In this document: piece by piece, positions 44,491 to 56,566 of the stretch | Layout of the letters: each line of letters opens with the position of its first letter | How positions within the stretch are numbered: the stretch's first letter is position 1 | From: Apoda limacodes | Lineage: Eukaryota > Arthropoda > Insecta > Lepidoptera > Limacodidae | Length of the DNA stretch: 64,000 nucleotides | Reading direction: 5' to 3' | Assembly (NCBI GenBank): GCA_946406115.1 | Contig: OX291543.1 | Coordinates: 32,390,815 to 32,454,814 of the forward strand | Program-made: the position numbers and the translations under genes | The notes under the pieces: generated by a model | Database searches by the model: none | What the model saw: only the letters and a program-made list of their open reading frames with translations | What the model was told of the DNA's origin: nothing

Positions 44491-45007
44491 TTTTTTTTAC
44501 TGTCTTACAAAAACATATCGTTTCGACCAGGGTACCAAGATATATTACACTATTGAAGCATACAAAAAGATACAGTTCCAGGTACGATAGGCGCTGGCAC
44601 GTGAGTGGTCACGTTGAAAATCTCGATTTTCTCTTTTCTGTCTGTCGGCATACAATTCAAATATTAATTTAGAACTATGAAATTAGCAAATTTCACTTGG
44701 CCATATTAATATAATATATTTTATGAAAAAATAATGAAGAGAATATCACTTTTAGTTTTCAAAAAGTCACAAGCACAACTTGAAAACCTCTAATGCATTT
44801 TTGATGTCCTATTCAACAGTACCCCACATCATGGGGTGCACGAAAAAAATTTTTCGTTTCTCACTTTAATGTATGGATTTTTAAATATTTTGACTAACTT
44901 TGGCTTTGTAATTTGGCTATGGAGCTCTAAAAACCGGTCTTGCCTACAAATATTACATTTTCGTTTTAGGTATTAGAAGATTAAATAAAACTGTTTGTCT
45001 GTTTCAG

Positions 45008-47072
45008 TGGCTGCATGGGAAAGATGTTCACAAATGCCCCAGTGACTAGCCCTGGGTCGTCAAACATGGGCAATCCCATGACGACAATGACACCACAAGC
45101 TGATTGCAGACATGGATGTTATCATGGCCACGGCCATCATCATGGATATGGATGCGGTAACCCACAACCATGCAGTCCTTCGTGTGTAGGGGAACCCCAA
45201 CCAGCAATGAATTCTTGCACAAGGCGACCATGTTCGAGTTACTCTAATCCGGCTAAACTATACGCTGACACATATAATTACCTTAATCAAAACCTAATGC
45301 AACCAGTTGTTAATGAAGTATACAATGACTTGAGTACCATAACACCAGATAACACAATTATGAACAATAATGTACCTTCGCATGGGAACCCAACGGGGTC
45401 AAATAATATGGGAGATATGAGTAGACAAAACCGGATGCAATCTACACCGGGGACTGTAACACCAACGAGTGGGCCAAACCAAATGTCATTTTCCGGAGCT
45501 GGAATGGGAAATGCTAATGCCATCCAAGGTGGTATGGTTATTGCTAATCAACATCATATGAACACAATGGGAGGTATGGGACCTCAGATTATGAGCATGA
45601 TTATGAAAGAGAATACAAATCCTGTCAATGCATCAGGGAAAAGTGAAAAATTAACTGAACCTATGTTTATTAATGCACCACACTCACCACACGGGCATGT
45701 AGGTGTCACTCCTTTAACACCACAAATAAATACAGGAAATACCAACACAAGTCCCAGAAAAATGCAAATGCTCAATCCAACTACACAAGGCGTCACAGTG
45801 CCGATTACAGGAGGGTTTATTGCGCAAGCGAACGCAAATTCAGCTGGCGATTCAACTATTCACAATAGAGTTCCAGGCTCTCCACACAACAGAAATGTAA
45901 ATGCAAATGCATCTGTTCATTCCCCTCAGTTCCGCCAACATCAAGCATATGGTCAGCATAGCGAAGCCATAAATAAATTCCACAACTTTTTTCCTAGTGC
46001 AAATCAAGGTGGAGATATGGGTTTTGATCCTATGGCTATTGCTATTCAAATGAATCCAGCTAATCAACAAATGGCAGCTATGGACGCGATAAAAAAAATA
46101 ATGAACAATAATAATGTGGGAATTAACCAAATCGTAAACCCTTCAGGCAATGCTTCATTGCTAAATCCAGTACAATCCAACGTGCAACATCAAGCAACCA
46201 TTGATCAAGCTGCTTCGAAAGTAACACTCGTAGACCAACCTGTACACCAGCAATTGCCGGGACAATTAAATCAACAGGCAACTAATCTCAACGCTATTTC
46301 AATTAGTGGACAATCCACATTGCAAGAGCAGCAGATATACACAGCTTTTGCAGGAACACCTGGGTTGAATCAACATCAACCTTTAAATCAAAAACAGTTA
46401 CAACCACAGCAACAACCGGTTAATCCTAATGCAGGAACCCTAAATACTCAACTTAGTAATACGCTAGGTCATGAGCAGGCTGGACCAGCGCAATCAGCGC
46501 AACCATTAAATCAAATCTCAACTGAATCAAAAAACCTGACTCAAGAAATGGTCAAGGAACCAATATTTCCAGCAGATACATCAAGAAACCATCCAAGTTA
46601 CATCAAAGGACAAGTATGTTATGATTACAATACTTTAGGCCAGCCTGTACAAATGCTACCTGCTAAGATGTTTCACGCAAAGGAACCTAATTTGCCTCAA
46701 ACATTGTCTCCACAACCAATTCAATCGAAACAAAGCAAAGTAAAACAAACAATGAGTAAAACATCTATAATGGGAAACAGAAGAGATAGTAGAAGTCAAT
46801 TACGACATGTTTATCATCAATACAAAGGGTCTCAGTCGAATACAAAGCATAACATTAGGAATTCTAACCAAGGAGGCACTTCTTCGGAAGGCAAACTAAC
46901 AACTGCTGCTGTTGTTAGTGATAATTACCCTCGGCAGATGCCAGTCGAGAGAATGGGAGGAGACACGGCGACAAATGACAATCAGGACACGAATAAAGTA
47001 GAACAAATGAAAATAAAAACAGATGATAGTTCTGCAGCTAATACACCTCAAGGCGACGTCAGTGCTGAACAG
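45008..47072 (+). CDS. Unknown Asn/Gln/Met-rich protein, exon 2 (main exon)
   Basis: This 2065-nt exon gives residues 24-712 of a predicted 747-residue protein. An N-terminal Cys/His/Gly cluster (residues 57-99, including CRHGCYHGHGHHHGYGCG and four further Cys) could bind metal. The rest is low-complexity, rich in Asn, Gln, Met, Pro, Ser and Gly with many NQ pairs. There are no transmembrane segments and no recognised enzymatic domain. A more basic, Lys/Arg/Ser-rich part lies near residues 600-670. Codon use and the sustained frame over 2 kb argue for a real gene. Acceptor TTTCAG at 45007; donor CAG|GTAATA at 47073. Without splicing, the frame would end at 47099 eight residues later. I do not recognise the protein; a prion-like or RNA-granule role would be speculation. 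Confidence 0.82.
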
Positions 47073-49677
47073 GTAATATATTCTTCTATATTTAACTAAT
47101 ATAAAGCTGTTGTGTTTGTAGGTTTGAACACGCTATGTAATTAATTGTAACAAATATTTCGTTTTCGTTTAAAAAGAATTTTAGGCTAAATCCTAGAGTT
47201 CGTAGCTGAAAAATAAAAGCTTATATAGAAGCATAGATAACTTTTCAATTAAATTCTATATAAACTAAAATGTGTCCCAAAAAAGCAGAGTACCAAGTGT
47301 GTCGAGTTAATAAGCAGCGTTACTTTTATTGTGTCTCCTGAGTTATTGGAAAAAGTTATTGCTATGCCGGTGTGAGTAAGGAAGCAACCATTTTAGGGAT
47401 TCGGAAAACAAATTAATAGTAGTCCCGAGTTTCGGAATTTGTAACTAAACACAGGTGGACAAGGTGGTGAGTGGCAACGAAACAGAAACACAACTAGGAT
47501 TGCAAGGATGAGTGACACCCGTTTCTGACACTTACCCACCCCACCGCGCTCCACCCTGTCGCAAACACAACATGTACAGGACACCTATCATTTATAACTA
47601 AGGTAACTAGAAAAATTCCGTTTAGTTATACGTTGCAGATGCAGCTGCCGTTCTGTTCACCCCTTAAACGACCTGTTCAAGTTACCTCCGCCGCCCCTTC
47701 CTGCTCCTCAAACCGTTCGTGCTTTACAAACACAAATACACACTAACATAACTATTTAAATCTCAAAATCGAAACTCCGGTTTTAACGGGAACGCCTCCG
47801 GTATTAGAAACAATGGTGGAACCTTCCAAAACTTCGGAGTTTGGGCAATCCAACCGGAGTTTCGAAGTCCAAGCTCTATGCGCCGTGACGAGACAGTCAC
47901 CTAATTTTAGGGTAGTCAAATAGCAAAAACGGAACCTCTATTATTTCATCATTTTTGTCCTCATGTAACAGGCCTCATAATTCTACGTACGTCTTCATCG
48001 ATCCGATAAATATTCACAGGTCGGTAAGTGTGTGACGGTTCACATCATGCAGGTGTCTATGTGAACTGTCGTATAGTTTTATAAAGAAATAGTCCCAGAT
48101 CTAATCCTAGATCTCTGAAACTAGATGACGTACGTATTTCATGTCTTTACCAAGATTTAGTAGTCCTGATAATAAAATTTGTAGTAAGAATACCAGAACG
48201 CCAAGTGTTATAGTTAAGAGGTAAAGTCACTTTAATTATGACGCCTCGACCATTATCATTTTCACCTTGTCGTCTTACTCGATGTTTTCCAAACGCAGAA
48301 GTCATTTCTAGGGTTTCGTAGTCAACAAGAAACACTTATAGTTTCGCCATGTCCGTCCGTCCGTCTGTCTGTCACTATCTTAGTAAAGACACGAAATACG
48401 TAAGTCATAGATATAGGATGTAAAAGATACACAATGTCAGCTTAGTGATGATACAAAAAAAAAAATGCGTAAGTGTTAGTAACTGCCTTTGTGTGGGTTG
48501 AGAATAGTGTTTTCTGCGATATTGTGCATTATCGCTATTTTTATGCCTGTTATGGTTAGCTGCAAACATTGAAACTGTTCCCATGTAAACAAAATACATA
48601 AGCAGTTATATTTAATTAATTTACGATTTAAGGGGAATCCAAGAACTGAAATTTTGTTAATAGTGGAGTGTATTGGAATTCCAAAGATAGATTTATATTG
48701 GTTAGCACCTGTCTTGTGTGTAATGCTTTAGTTCAATCTAACGCTAGACTAGGCAAAAATAGGTCAAGTGCCTGTCGTATAAATTTAGGGTTTTGTAGAA
48801 TGAAAAATTATTGCGAATATCTATCACGGTACTATTACCGTGATTTTTGAAGTGAAAACTTCTTTAGCGGCTCTGTGCACTTTTTTTGTGATGGGTAAAA
48901 ACTGTTAAATTCGCGTCAGGTCACGTGTCCTGGTCAAAAATTCGTAAGATGTCACTCGCGTTAGGACACGTGACCTTTATTTACATTAGGTTAGTTTTTA
49001 TTTTTAGTATATGGCGATTATGAGTAGTACAGGGAGGTTGGATATGGGATTTTAATTCTATGACAAATTGACAGAACAGAACGTCAAAAAAGTAAGTAAA
49101 CAAAAGTTATTATTTTTAATAAATAAATATGGATAAGAAGTGATGGGAAGTAAATAACGAGTATGTTTTCACTTCTGCCGGCACTCCCGGAGTACAACCC
49201 GTTTTTTTTTAGACTTTTAGATGATGCGGTTTGAAATTTAGAGGCACATAAAAATTATAACTTTGAAAGCCAATATAAATCTTTAAAAAGTTTTTCAACT
49301 GACAAAAGCATTTTTAATTCCCTATTTAATGATACCCCAGATGATGTGTGTGAAACAAAAGTTGATTAGGTTTATAAACATGCATTAAGTGACATTTCGT
49401 CTCGCGTTATATTTTGCAAATTATAAGCTCCTATATCAATTTTGTGCCTCCACCCCCATAGTTAGTTATTTGGGCTTTTGTTTTCGACACTTAGCCTCGC
49501 CCCCAATTTCAAGGATTTGTTCTAAAAATATGAAAGAAATCACAATTTGCTTTAAGGTTTACAAACACTTTTAACGGAAATTGTTTCATGAAGTAATCTA
49601 TACGCATTTTTTTTAGATATCCCTAATAGTTCCCATACTACGAAACCCCAAGTTAATGCAAAGTATTTTGATTTCAG
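47073..49677 (+). other. Second intron of the 747-residue gene
   Basis: 2.6 kb from GTAATA to TTTCAG. It has a duplicated 'accggagttt' block near 47780-47865, a GTCCGTCCGTCCGTCTGTCT fragment of a dispersed repeat near 48350, and a minus-strand frame at 48335-48147 that I do not support. No other feature. Confidence 0.6.
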
Positions 49678-49785
49678 AGTGCTCCAGTCAAACGTACCAG
49701 GAATGGATTACAAGACATGTCATATCCAACTTATTACAATTGCTCCTGGTCTTTTCAACGTAGACCGGGATATTGCTACAGATAA
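49678..49785 (+). CDS. Unknown Asn/Gln/Met-rich protein, exon 3 (C-terminus)
   Basis: The phase-0 acceptor (gatttcag) opens a 35-codon segment starting SAPVKRTRNGLQDMSYPTYY and ending PGYCYR before TAA (49783-49785). The frame and phase match exon 2. The segment is Tyr- and Arg-rich, unlike the preceding low-complexity region, with two further Cys. A poly(A) signal follows 300 nt downstream. Confidence 0.68.
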   Translation, partial: SAPVKRTRNGLQDMSYPTYYNCSWSFQRRPGYCYR

Positions 49786-50082
49786 TATCGTTTCTCATCA
49801 GTTTTACATTCTCTTGAAGTCGTAATTGATGCTGATTGTCCAGCGTGATTAATACAGCTAAAGCTTAATGTTAATTTGTATTTTGCTATAGCATCAATAA
49901 CGACACAAGAAAGTAAAATGTGAAACTTGTTCTAGTGAGTTACAATTTTTTTTATTTGGATTTAGAAGATTTTTGGTTACCTTTTTATTTTTATTATTTA
50001 ATGTTTGGTGTTCAATGTGTTGTAAATTATTACGTTTGTGTGAGAAATCAAGTGGTTTGTAATGATTCACATGTTTGTAACT

Positions 50083-50092
50083 AATAAATAAA
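50083..50092 (+). terminator. Poly(A) signal of the 747-residue gene
   Basis: Overlapping AATAAATAAA lies about 300 nt after the stop codon of exon 3. This supports 49678-49785 as the terminal exon. Confidence 0.6.
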
Positions 50093-51250
50093 ATATGAAA
50101 CGGGTTACAGATAACGTTTTTAAATGTGTTGTTTATATATGTTCTCTTGGTCGGCGGGGGATTAAAAATACTCGTTTAAAACCACATGTATAATAAATAA
50201 ACTAAAACAAAAATAATGGTAGTACTAGGCAAGTCAGTAGTACCGTGGGAGAATAAACAACCATGGTACTACCGAAGCCACGGCACGGGTATAACTATTC
50301 GCATTACCTGAATCAGAGGAATAATTTTCCCAACGTCACAAGTACACAACTACTGCATTTCTTATTATATTATTTCTTATTAAGTCTGATTCAATCAAAG
50401 TCTTGTATCACTGTAAATATCTGTGCCTGTAGTGAAAAGGGGTTAAAGTCAAAAAACACTACTTTACAGGAGACGCAAAAAACCGTTGCAACTTAAAATA
50501 TTCGGATTTTTGTTCACTATTCTTTAAAAACTATACTTAAAAATAAATTTTAAATGCATAAGCCTTCGGAAGCCCACAAAGGCAAACAGGTGTGCCAAAT
50601 TTCATAAGTTTTTTTAGGTGTGTGTGTCTACATATATCTTAGAAGCTTTTAATTGGATTTTAATAATTATTTTTTTGTCAAATAAGATATGGTCTGTTAG
50701 TGTGTACAAACCAGTAGACTACTTTTAATTATGGGCGATTATAACTTCCCTAAGGATCTATACCCCAGTTCCACCTGGACGTCCTATAGCTACTGCTGTG
50801 GCAAACTTCCTTAAGTACTATGTTCTGAAGCTATGAGGGTCAAATAACTTATTTAGGTACGAGAAAGAAAGACAGAGCATGAATGGAATTTCAATTCATC
50901 TTATTAAAAATTTTTTACATTGCACACGGGATGACCAAAATTGATGTAAAATGGTTGAAACGTTGGGAAGTGAAAAAAAAATTTATATATATTATACGTA
51001 GAAAACACCCAGTCTAAAGATAATAATAAATGATCATCACATAAATTTTTGTTTTGTGCGGAAATCGAGCTGTTTTAGTTCGTTGGTTCTAGTTCTTATA
51101 ATATAGATCAAAATAATCTCATTCGAGACTCTCTGAAGAAAACATTTCATTAATGCCACATCCATGGCTACATCATCAATATAAAGAAATATTTTCATAG
51201 CAAAGGCAAAAGTTTATCTTGAATTTGAACCTGCAACCCTTACAGTCCGT
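50093..51250. other. Intergenic with SINE remnant
   Basis: Around 51025-51070 the block 'atgatcatcacataaattt' / 'gtgcggaaatcgagc' is the SINE body and box B in inverted orientation. The rest is AT-rich with no supported gene. Confidence 0.5.
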
Positions 51251-51252
51251 TT

Positions 51253-52513
51253 AAACGCTAGCCATTGAGAGTCAGGGGGAGGCATTGGCATGTAGCCTAG
51301 ACATAGCGAAGGCGTTCGATCGGGTCTGGCACCGGGGTCTTCTATCGAAGTTGCCTTCTTACGGAGTGCCCGAGGGTTTGTGCAAATGGGTGGCTAGCTT
51401 TTTGTCCGGCAGAAGCATACGAGCCGTAGTTGACGGTAGTTGCTCTGATAGCATGGACATAAATGCTGGTGTCCCGCAAGGCTCTGTGCTGTCTCCTACG
51501 CTGTTTCTACTGCACATCAATGATATGTTGGACATCAACAACATACATTGCTATGCAGATGACAGTACTGGAGACGCTTATTACACGGGCCGTGCAAGCA
51601 TCCCACGTTCCGTTGTGGCGGAAAAGCGTGAAGAACTTGTGTCTCAAATCGAGATCGGTCTGTCCAAGATCTCTGACTGGGGGCGGGAAAACTTGGTCCG
51701 ATTCAACCCTTCAAAGACACAAGTCTGCGCGTTCACCGCTAAGAAAACCCCATTCACTGTAGTCCCACAATTCCAGAACACTCCCCTCTCCCTCTCTAAG
51801 AGCATTGGGATCCTTGGCGTTGACATCTCCAGCGATGTTCAGTTCCGAGATCATTTGCTAGACAAGGTAAAGCTGGCGTCCAAAAAACTTGGTGTACTCA
51901 ACAGAGCGAAGCAGTACTTCACGTCGGGGCAAAGGTTGCTACTTTACAAGTCGCAAGTCCGGCCCCATATGGAGTACTGCTGCCATCTCTGGGCGGGTGC
52001 ACCCGGATACCAGCTTGGCCCTTTTGACTCGGTTCAACGACGGGCTGTGAGAATTGTCGACGATCCCAAACGCACTTGCGGTATTGAGCCCTTAAGTCTG
52101 AGGAGAGACTTTGCCTCCCTGTGTGTGTTCTACCGCTTGTACAATGGATTGTATTCTGAGGAATTGTTCGAAATGATGCCCACGGCTACTTTCTACCATC
52201 GCACCGCTCGCCATCGGCAGGGAATTCATTCTCACACTTTGGAACCAAAATGGTCGCGAACAGTGCGGTTTCAGAGAAACTTCCTCCCGCGAACCCTTGG
52301 GTTGTGGAATGAGCTCCTTGCCAAGGTTTTCTCTAAGGACTACAGTATGGGGTTCTTCAAAAAAGAAGTTATTAGATTTCTGAAGGGTCGGCAACGCGCG
52401 AGTGATGCCCCTGGTGTTGCAAGCGTCCATAGGCTACGGTGACCGCTTACCATCAGGCGGACCGTAGGCTTGTTTGCCACCTTAGTGGTATAAAAAAAAA
52501 AAAAAAAAAAAAA
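51253..52513 (+). mobile_element. LINE copy C, youngest of the copy A family
   Basis: A 5'-truncated copy with an uninterrupted RT frame (385 codons from 51285) up to the stop at 52440. Motif A SLDIAKAFDRVWH is followed by GVPQGSVLSPTLF, HCYADDSTGD (motif C) and a C-terminal domain with MEYCCHLWAGAPGYQLGP and ending VHRLR. The 3' region has the CCAC-CTTA-GTGG stem-loop (52478-52489) and a 22-A tail. No endonuclease part. No clear target-site duplication was found. Confidence 0.93.
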
Positions 52514-53282
52514 CTATCAAAGCAGAATTCTGAATTCAAAAGATCTGCCGCCCCAACCTTATAGGGTGATACTAATTCAGAAACCTTCCCCGGTATGTGA
52601 ATAACAATTTATCAAAATTTCATTATCATCGGTTTACCCTCATTGCGCAAGTCCGACTTGCACTTGACCCTGTCCGACTCGCACTTGACCGTGTCCGACT
52701 CGCACTTGACTCTTTTTTTCTTTTTCAGAAACCTTCCCCGGCGTGTGTATAACAAAATTTGATTGAAAAACTTTCGAAAATTTGATTACCTTACCAATTT
52801 TATTACAATCGATTTAACCTTATTGCGCGAGTCCGACTCGCACTTTCGGAAAATCCTTTCTTATCGGATGCATACGTTATACGAAGAACACACCCTTCAA
52901 GTTGCAGGTCCCTACGATCAGCGGTTTAGGCTGTGCGTTGATCCGTCAGTAATTCAGGATAAAGCATTTTATATGTATAGATTGGTTCATAAGGTTTTTA
53001 TTTTATGTAGAAAAAAAGTAGGTTTCATAAAGTTTAATATTAATTTGACCTAAGTATGTGTAGATTATTAATTTTATAGTTAGCAAAAATCTTTATTCGC
53101 CAAATTTATCGATATGAATTTATAGACATAGCCTCTCCCTAACACTTTTCAAACTGACCCCGCCTATTTGATCTTGATTGGCTAAGACGCTCGGCTCTTT
53201 CAAAATTGCGAACCTATTGCGGCGACAGCGGTTCCAGTACTATTAGAGTAACATTGCACTTCTAATGATTTATAATGTTTTG
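52514..53282. other. Dispersed repeat ends and unassigned sequence
   Basis: At 52640-52860 the words 'gtccgactcgcacttgac' occur four or five times. 'agaaaccttccccggygtg' occurs twice, so two repeat ends lie in tandem. 52870-53282 has no recognised feature. Confidence 0.55.
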
Positions 53283-54970
53283 TGGGTAAGACCATGCTGG
53301 AAATCTACATAACACAGCTGGAGATCCGGCGGGCCTTGATTTCTCTCTACGTTCATAAGCCGAGTGCTCCAGAAAGTATACCAGCAGTGGTGCTTAAACA
53401 GTATGCTCCTGAGTTTTGTCCTATACTCACGCGCCTCTTTGCACTCTCCTATCACAATAGGCAACTTCCGTCCTCATTGAAGACTGCAAATATGCACCCG
53501 GTGCCCAAAAAGGGCGATGGTTCAGATCCATTTAATTACAGGCTTATCGCTATTACCTCTCACTTCCCTAAAGTAAGGGAGCGCGTGATCAAAACACTGC
53601 TTCTAAGATACCTAGAAATACACGACCTGGTCAGCGAACGTCAATATGGCTTTCACCACGGTCGCTCGAAAGGTGACCTTCTAGTGTATTTCACACACCG
53701 ATGGGCACTAGCCATTGAGAGTTAGTGAAAGGCGTTCGGTGGGGTCTGGCACCGGGGTCTTTTATCGCAACTTCGGTAGTGGGACGACGAAAGGACTGCC
53801 CGAGGGTTTGTAAAAATGGGTGGCTAGCTTTTTGTCCGGTAGTTGCTCTGAATAGACAACAATGCTGATATCCCGCAAGGCTATCACACAATCACATTTT
53901 ATTTTGCTATAGTTACTAATTAGATAATAAAAACAGTGTTTATGTAGGTATATACTTATTTCATTTGTTGATTTAAAACTCGCGCGCACGAAAACTCCAT
54001 TTGTTGTGATAGCAGCAACAGCTCGCGTCGGCCGGACCAAAGGCAGGGACAAGCTGGCAACAGTATTTTTCTTTACTTAGACAGGAGCGCCGCTCCGCAT
54101 TCTGCTAATTTTTTATTCAAAATCTTCTGTTTCACGTGTGAGACTGTGTCGAACTTTCTCTTTCACACTCGTTGATTTTAGCTCTAAGTCTCTGTACTGA
54201 AATTCGTTTCATAGGAGCGCAATCGCTAGCGCTCCTCATAGTTACTCGGTCTTCTCAGTGCAATTCCATACTACTTAAATTAAAATATTTTAATATTTAA
54301 TATTTGAATATTTTAAGTGAAATGCCATTTTAACATAAAGAATAATAGAAGCATAATTATTAATTATTTTAAGTAAAATTTAAAACATATTGTTTCTTAA
54401 GAAGATAATTATTTATGGGAGTGCGCTGCACCAGCGCTTCTTAGGACGAGCCGCTTCTGGTTCTGGGAACATTTGTAGGACAAGGTGAAGCTGGCGTCCA
54501 AAAAACTTGGTGTACTCAACAGAGCGAAGCAGAACAGACAAAGGTTTTTGCTTTACAAGTCGCAAGTTCGGCCCTATATGGAGTACTGCTGTCATCTCTG
54601 GGTGGATGCACCAGGATACTAAGCTTGGCCCTTTTGCCTCGGTTCAACGACGGGCTGTAAGAATCGTCGAAGATCGGAAACTCCGCAAAATCCGTAATGA
54701 ACCTTTAAGTCTGAGAAGAGACTTAGCCTCTCTGTGTGTGTTCTCCCGCTTGTATAGTGAGATATCTTTTGAGAAATTGTTTGAAATGATGTCCACGGCT
54801 ATTTTCTACCATCGCACCGCTCGCCATCGGCAGGGAATTCATACTCACATCTAAGAACCTAAATGGTCACGTACAAAATTTGTTAGGCGAGTGTTTAGGT
54901 TGTGGAATGAGCGCCCGCTTACCATCAGGCGGACTTGCTTAAGCTTGTTTGCCACCTTAGTGGTATAAAA
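53283..54970 (+). mobile_element. LINE copy D, interrupted and broken
   Basis: The 5' part (53283-53882) codes the region before and into the RT (KPSAPESIPAVVL, MHPVPKKGDGSDP, then a block ending FTHRWALAIES), after which small deletions break it. A foreign 588-bp segment (about 53883-54470) replaces the RT palm; the copy resumes at 54471 with the C-terminal coding part. It ends at 'gccaccttagtggtataaaa'. Because the palm is missing, either a deletion plus insertion or two adjacent copies could explain it. Confidence 0.82.
53883..54470. other. Foreign segment inside LINE copy D
   Basis: It contains an 'aggagcgcaatcgctagcgctcct' -type inverted word near 54213, 'cagctcgcgtcggccgg' near 54020 and AT-rich sequence. 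It has no inverted ends that I can see and no coding content. Confidence 0.5.
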
Positions 54971-55610
54971 AAAACCAGACTTATAATTTAAGATCTATAA
55001 TATCTGAGATTATCATGAATGAATACAATGAATTATCCATGAGTTTTAAAATAACACACTTTTACCAATGGTTTTTTAGAAGTTCTATCCATTTTCTCAG
55101 GTGCATTGTAATTAAAAGATCTATTTTTACTTTGTTTTCATTATAAAAATTCCAAAAAAAGGCAAAATTTGTAATTAAATCTTTAGAAATGAATAGTTCT
55201 ACTCAATAATCAAATGAGAAAATTCGTAGCAACTTTCTTTAGAAAATTATAATTAAAAAACACAACATTTTATTCAACGATCATTCAAGATACTCGCATT
55301 AAATTTACATTGTAATTGTGTATATGTGTTAATGTAATGTAATGTAATTTAAAAATGTAAATGTGTACCACATAAGTCGACTTGCTCCAATAAAAACTAA
55401 ACATTTTGCTGTAGATATAGATTATTGTCGATTTATTTTTAAGAAGTATGGGTATATTACTAGTGTAAATTGGCATAAGTAAACATTGATAATTTAACAC
55501 CAGATTTCTCAAAAGATGCAATTCAACTTATAACAATAATGTTTTACATTTCGTCGTGAACAAAGATTATTGTTAATTTGTATTCTATAAAGTTGTTTCA
55601 TACATCTACA
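54971..55610. other. AT-rich intergenic stretch
   Basis: No recognised gene or element; short 'taatgtaatgtaatgtaat' microsatellite-like run near 55330. Confidence 0.45.
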
Positions 55611-55613
55611 CAC

Positions 55614-56068
55614 ACTGCTCGTCGAGCTCTGTATATTGAAGGATTGCATCATAGAAAGCCAACTAAAAAACCATATTTAGATGGGCAAGGGAGTATTTAG
55701 ATTTTGAGTGGGAGCACCCCTTATTCACCGATGAGAAGTCGTTTGAATCATCTGAAAACGGGAGGGTTTATTTATGGTGCAGAAATGGAACCTGTTATGT
55801 AGAACAAAATGTTGTCCCACATATGGAATCTGGGCGGATATCACTTAATATGTGAGGGTGGATGACTACGGCTAGTCCATAGAAAATCTATGGGGTTTGA
55901 TGGTGCAAAGATGGGACATGCGAAATGAAAGAACTACAGAATCATTAGAGGCTCACCGTGTAGAAATTTGGGACAATATTAGAGGAACAGATCTGTTCTA
56001 ATATAGTCGGATCTATGCGGCGGCGCTTGCTTGCTGTAGTTGAAACTAATGGAGGTTACATTAAATAG
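55614..56068 (+). pseudogene. Tc1/mariner transposase relic with internal deletion
   Basis: Pieces in two or three frames read TARRALYIEGLHHRKPTKKP, HPLFTDEKSFESSENGRVYL (first catalytic Asp of the DDE triad in FTDEKSF), QNVVPHMESGRISLN, then SIENLWGLMVQRWDMRNE and SMRRRLLAVVETNGGYIKY. Between GRISLN and SIENLWG the part with the second catalytic Asp and most of the region before the third acidic residue is deleted. The C-terminal GGYIKY block ends directly at the next repeat. Inverted ends were not found. Confidence 0.8.
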
Positions 56069-56089
56069 GCGAGTCGGACTCGCGCACGA

Positions 56090-56562
56090 TGTTCCGTACC
56101 ATTATCTATAAAAACGGCAAAAAAATCACGTTTGTTGTATCGGAGCCGCCCTTAAATTTTTGTTTTATTTTAATTTAATTATTTATTTTTAAAGTAACTA
56201 TATAACTAAATATTCTGTAAATATTTTAGGCGTCCACCTGTTGCCGTTATAAATATCGAGCAAAATCGAGCAAAAAACTCACAAATTCTTTTTTTTTTTT
56301 TTTTCAATAGTTTGAAGCTACCTACATAGTTATAATTTATTCCTACAAGGAAACAAAATTAAGCTTTTGCTCGATTTTGCTCGATATTGATAACGGCAAC
56401 AGGTAGACGCTTAAAATATTCACAGAATATTTAGTTATATAGTCACTTTTAAAATAAATAATAAAATTAAATTAAAACAAATATTTCAGGAGGACTCCTA
56501 TACAACAAACGTGATTTTTTTACCGTTTTTATAGATAATGGTACGGAACCCATCGTGCGCGA
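56090..56562. repeat. Large hairpin repeat, about 200-bp arms
   Basis: The left arm (56090-56285; TCGCGCACGATGTTCCGTAC... to 'aaatatcgagcaaaatcgag') and right arm (56370-56562; inverse) match over almost their full length. They enclose a short T-rich loop. Each outer end is the terminus of the GGTTCCG-type dispersed repeat. It interrupts the Daphne-like LINE at 56566. Confidence 0.85.
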
Positions 56563-56566
56563 AATG

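Larger units (their letters stand above)
35421..45007 (+). other. First intron of the 747-residue gene, 9.6 kb
   Basis: Bounded by GTGAGT and TTTCAG. Besides the elements listed separately it contains a diverged dispersed repeat near 36050-36110, a GC-richer repeat-like block near 38625-38770 ('gagagcgagtgagaggcacg') and AT-rich sequence without recognised content at 36420-37370 and 41790-43000. Confidence 0.7.

Noticed and set aside
47073..47099. Read-through end of the Asn/Gln-rich protein at 47099
   Set aside because: The CAG|GTAATA donor, the in-phase exon at 49678 and the downstream poly(A) signal favour splicing; read-through remains a possible minor isoform.
48147..48335. Minus-strand 62-codon ORF starting MFLVDYETLEM
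   Set aside because: It looks peptide-like but adjoins a dispersed repeat block and has no splice partners or domain.
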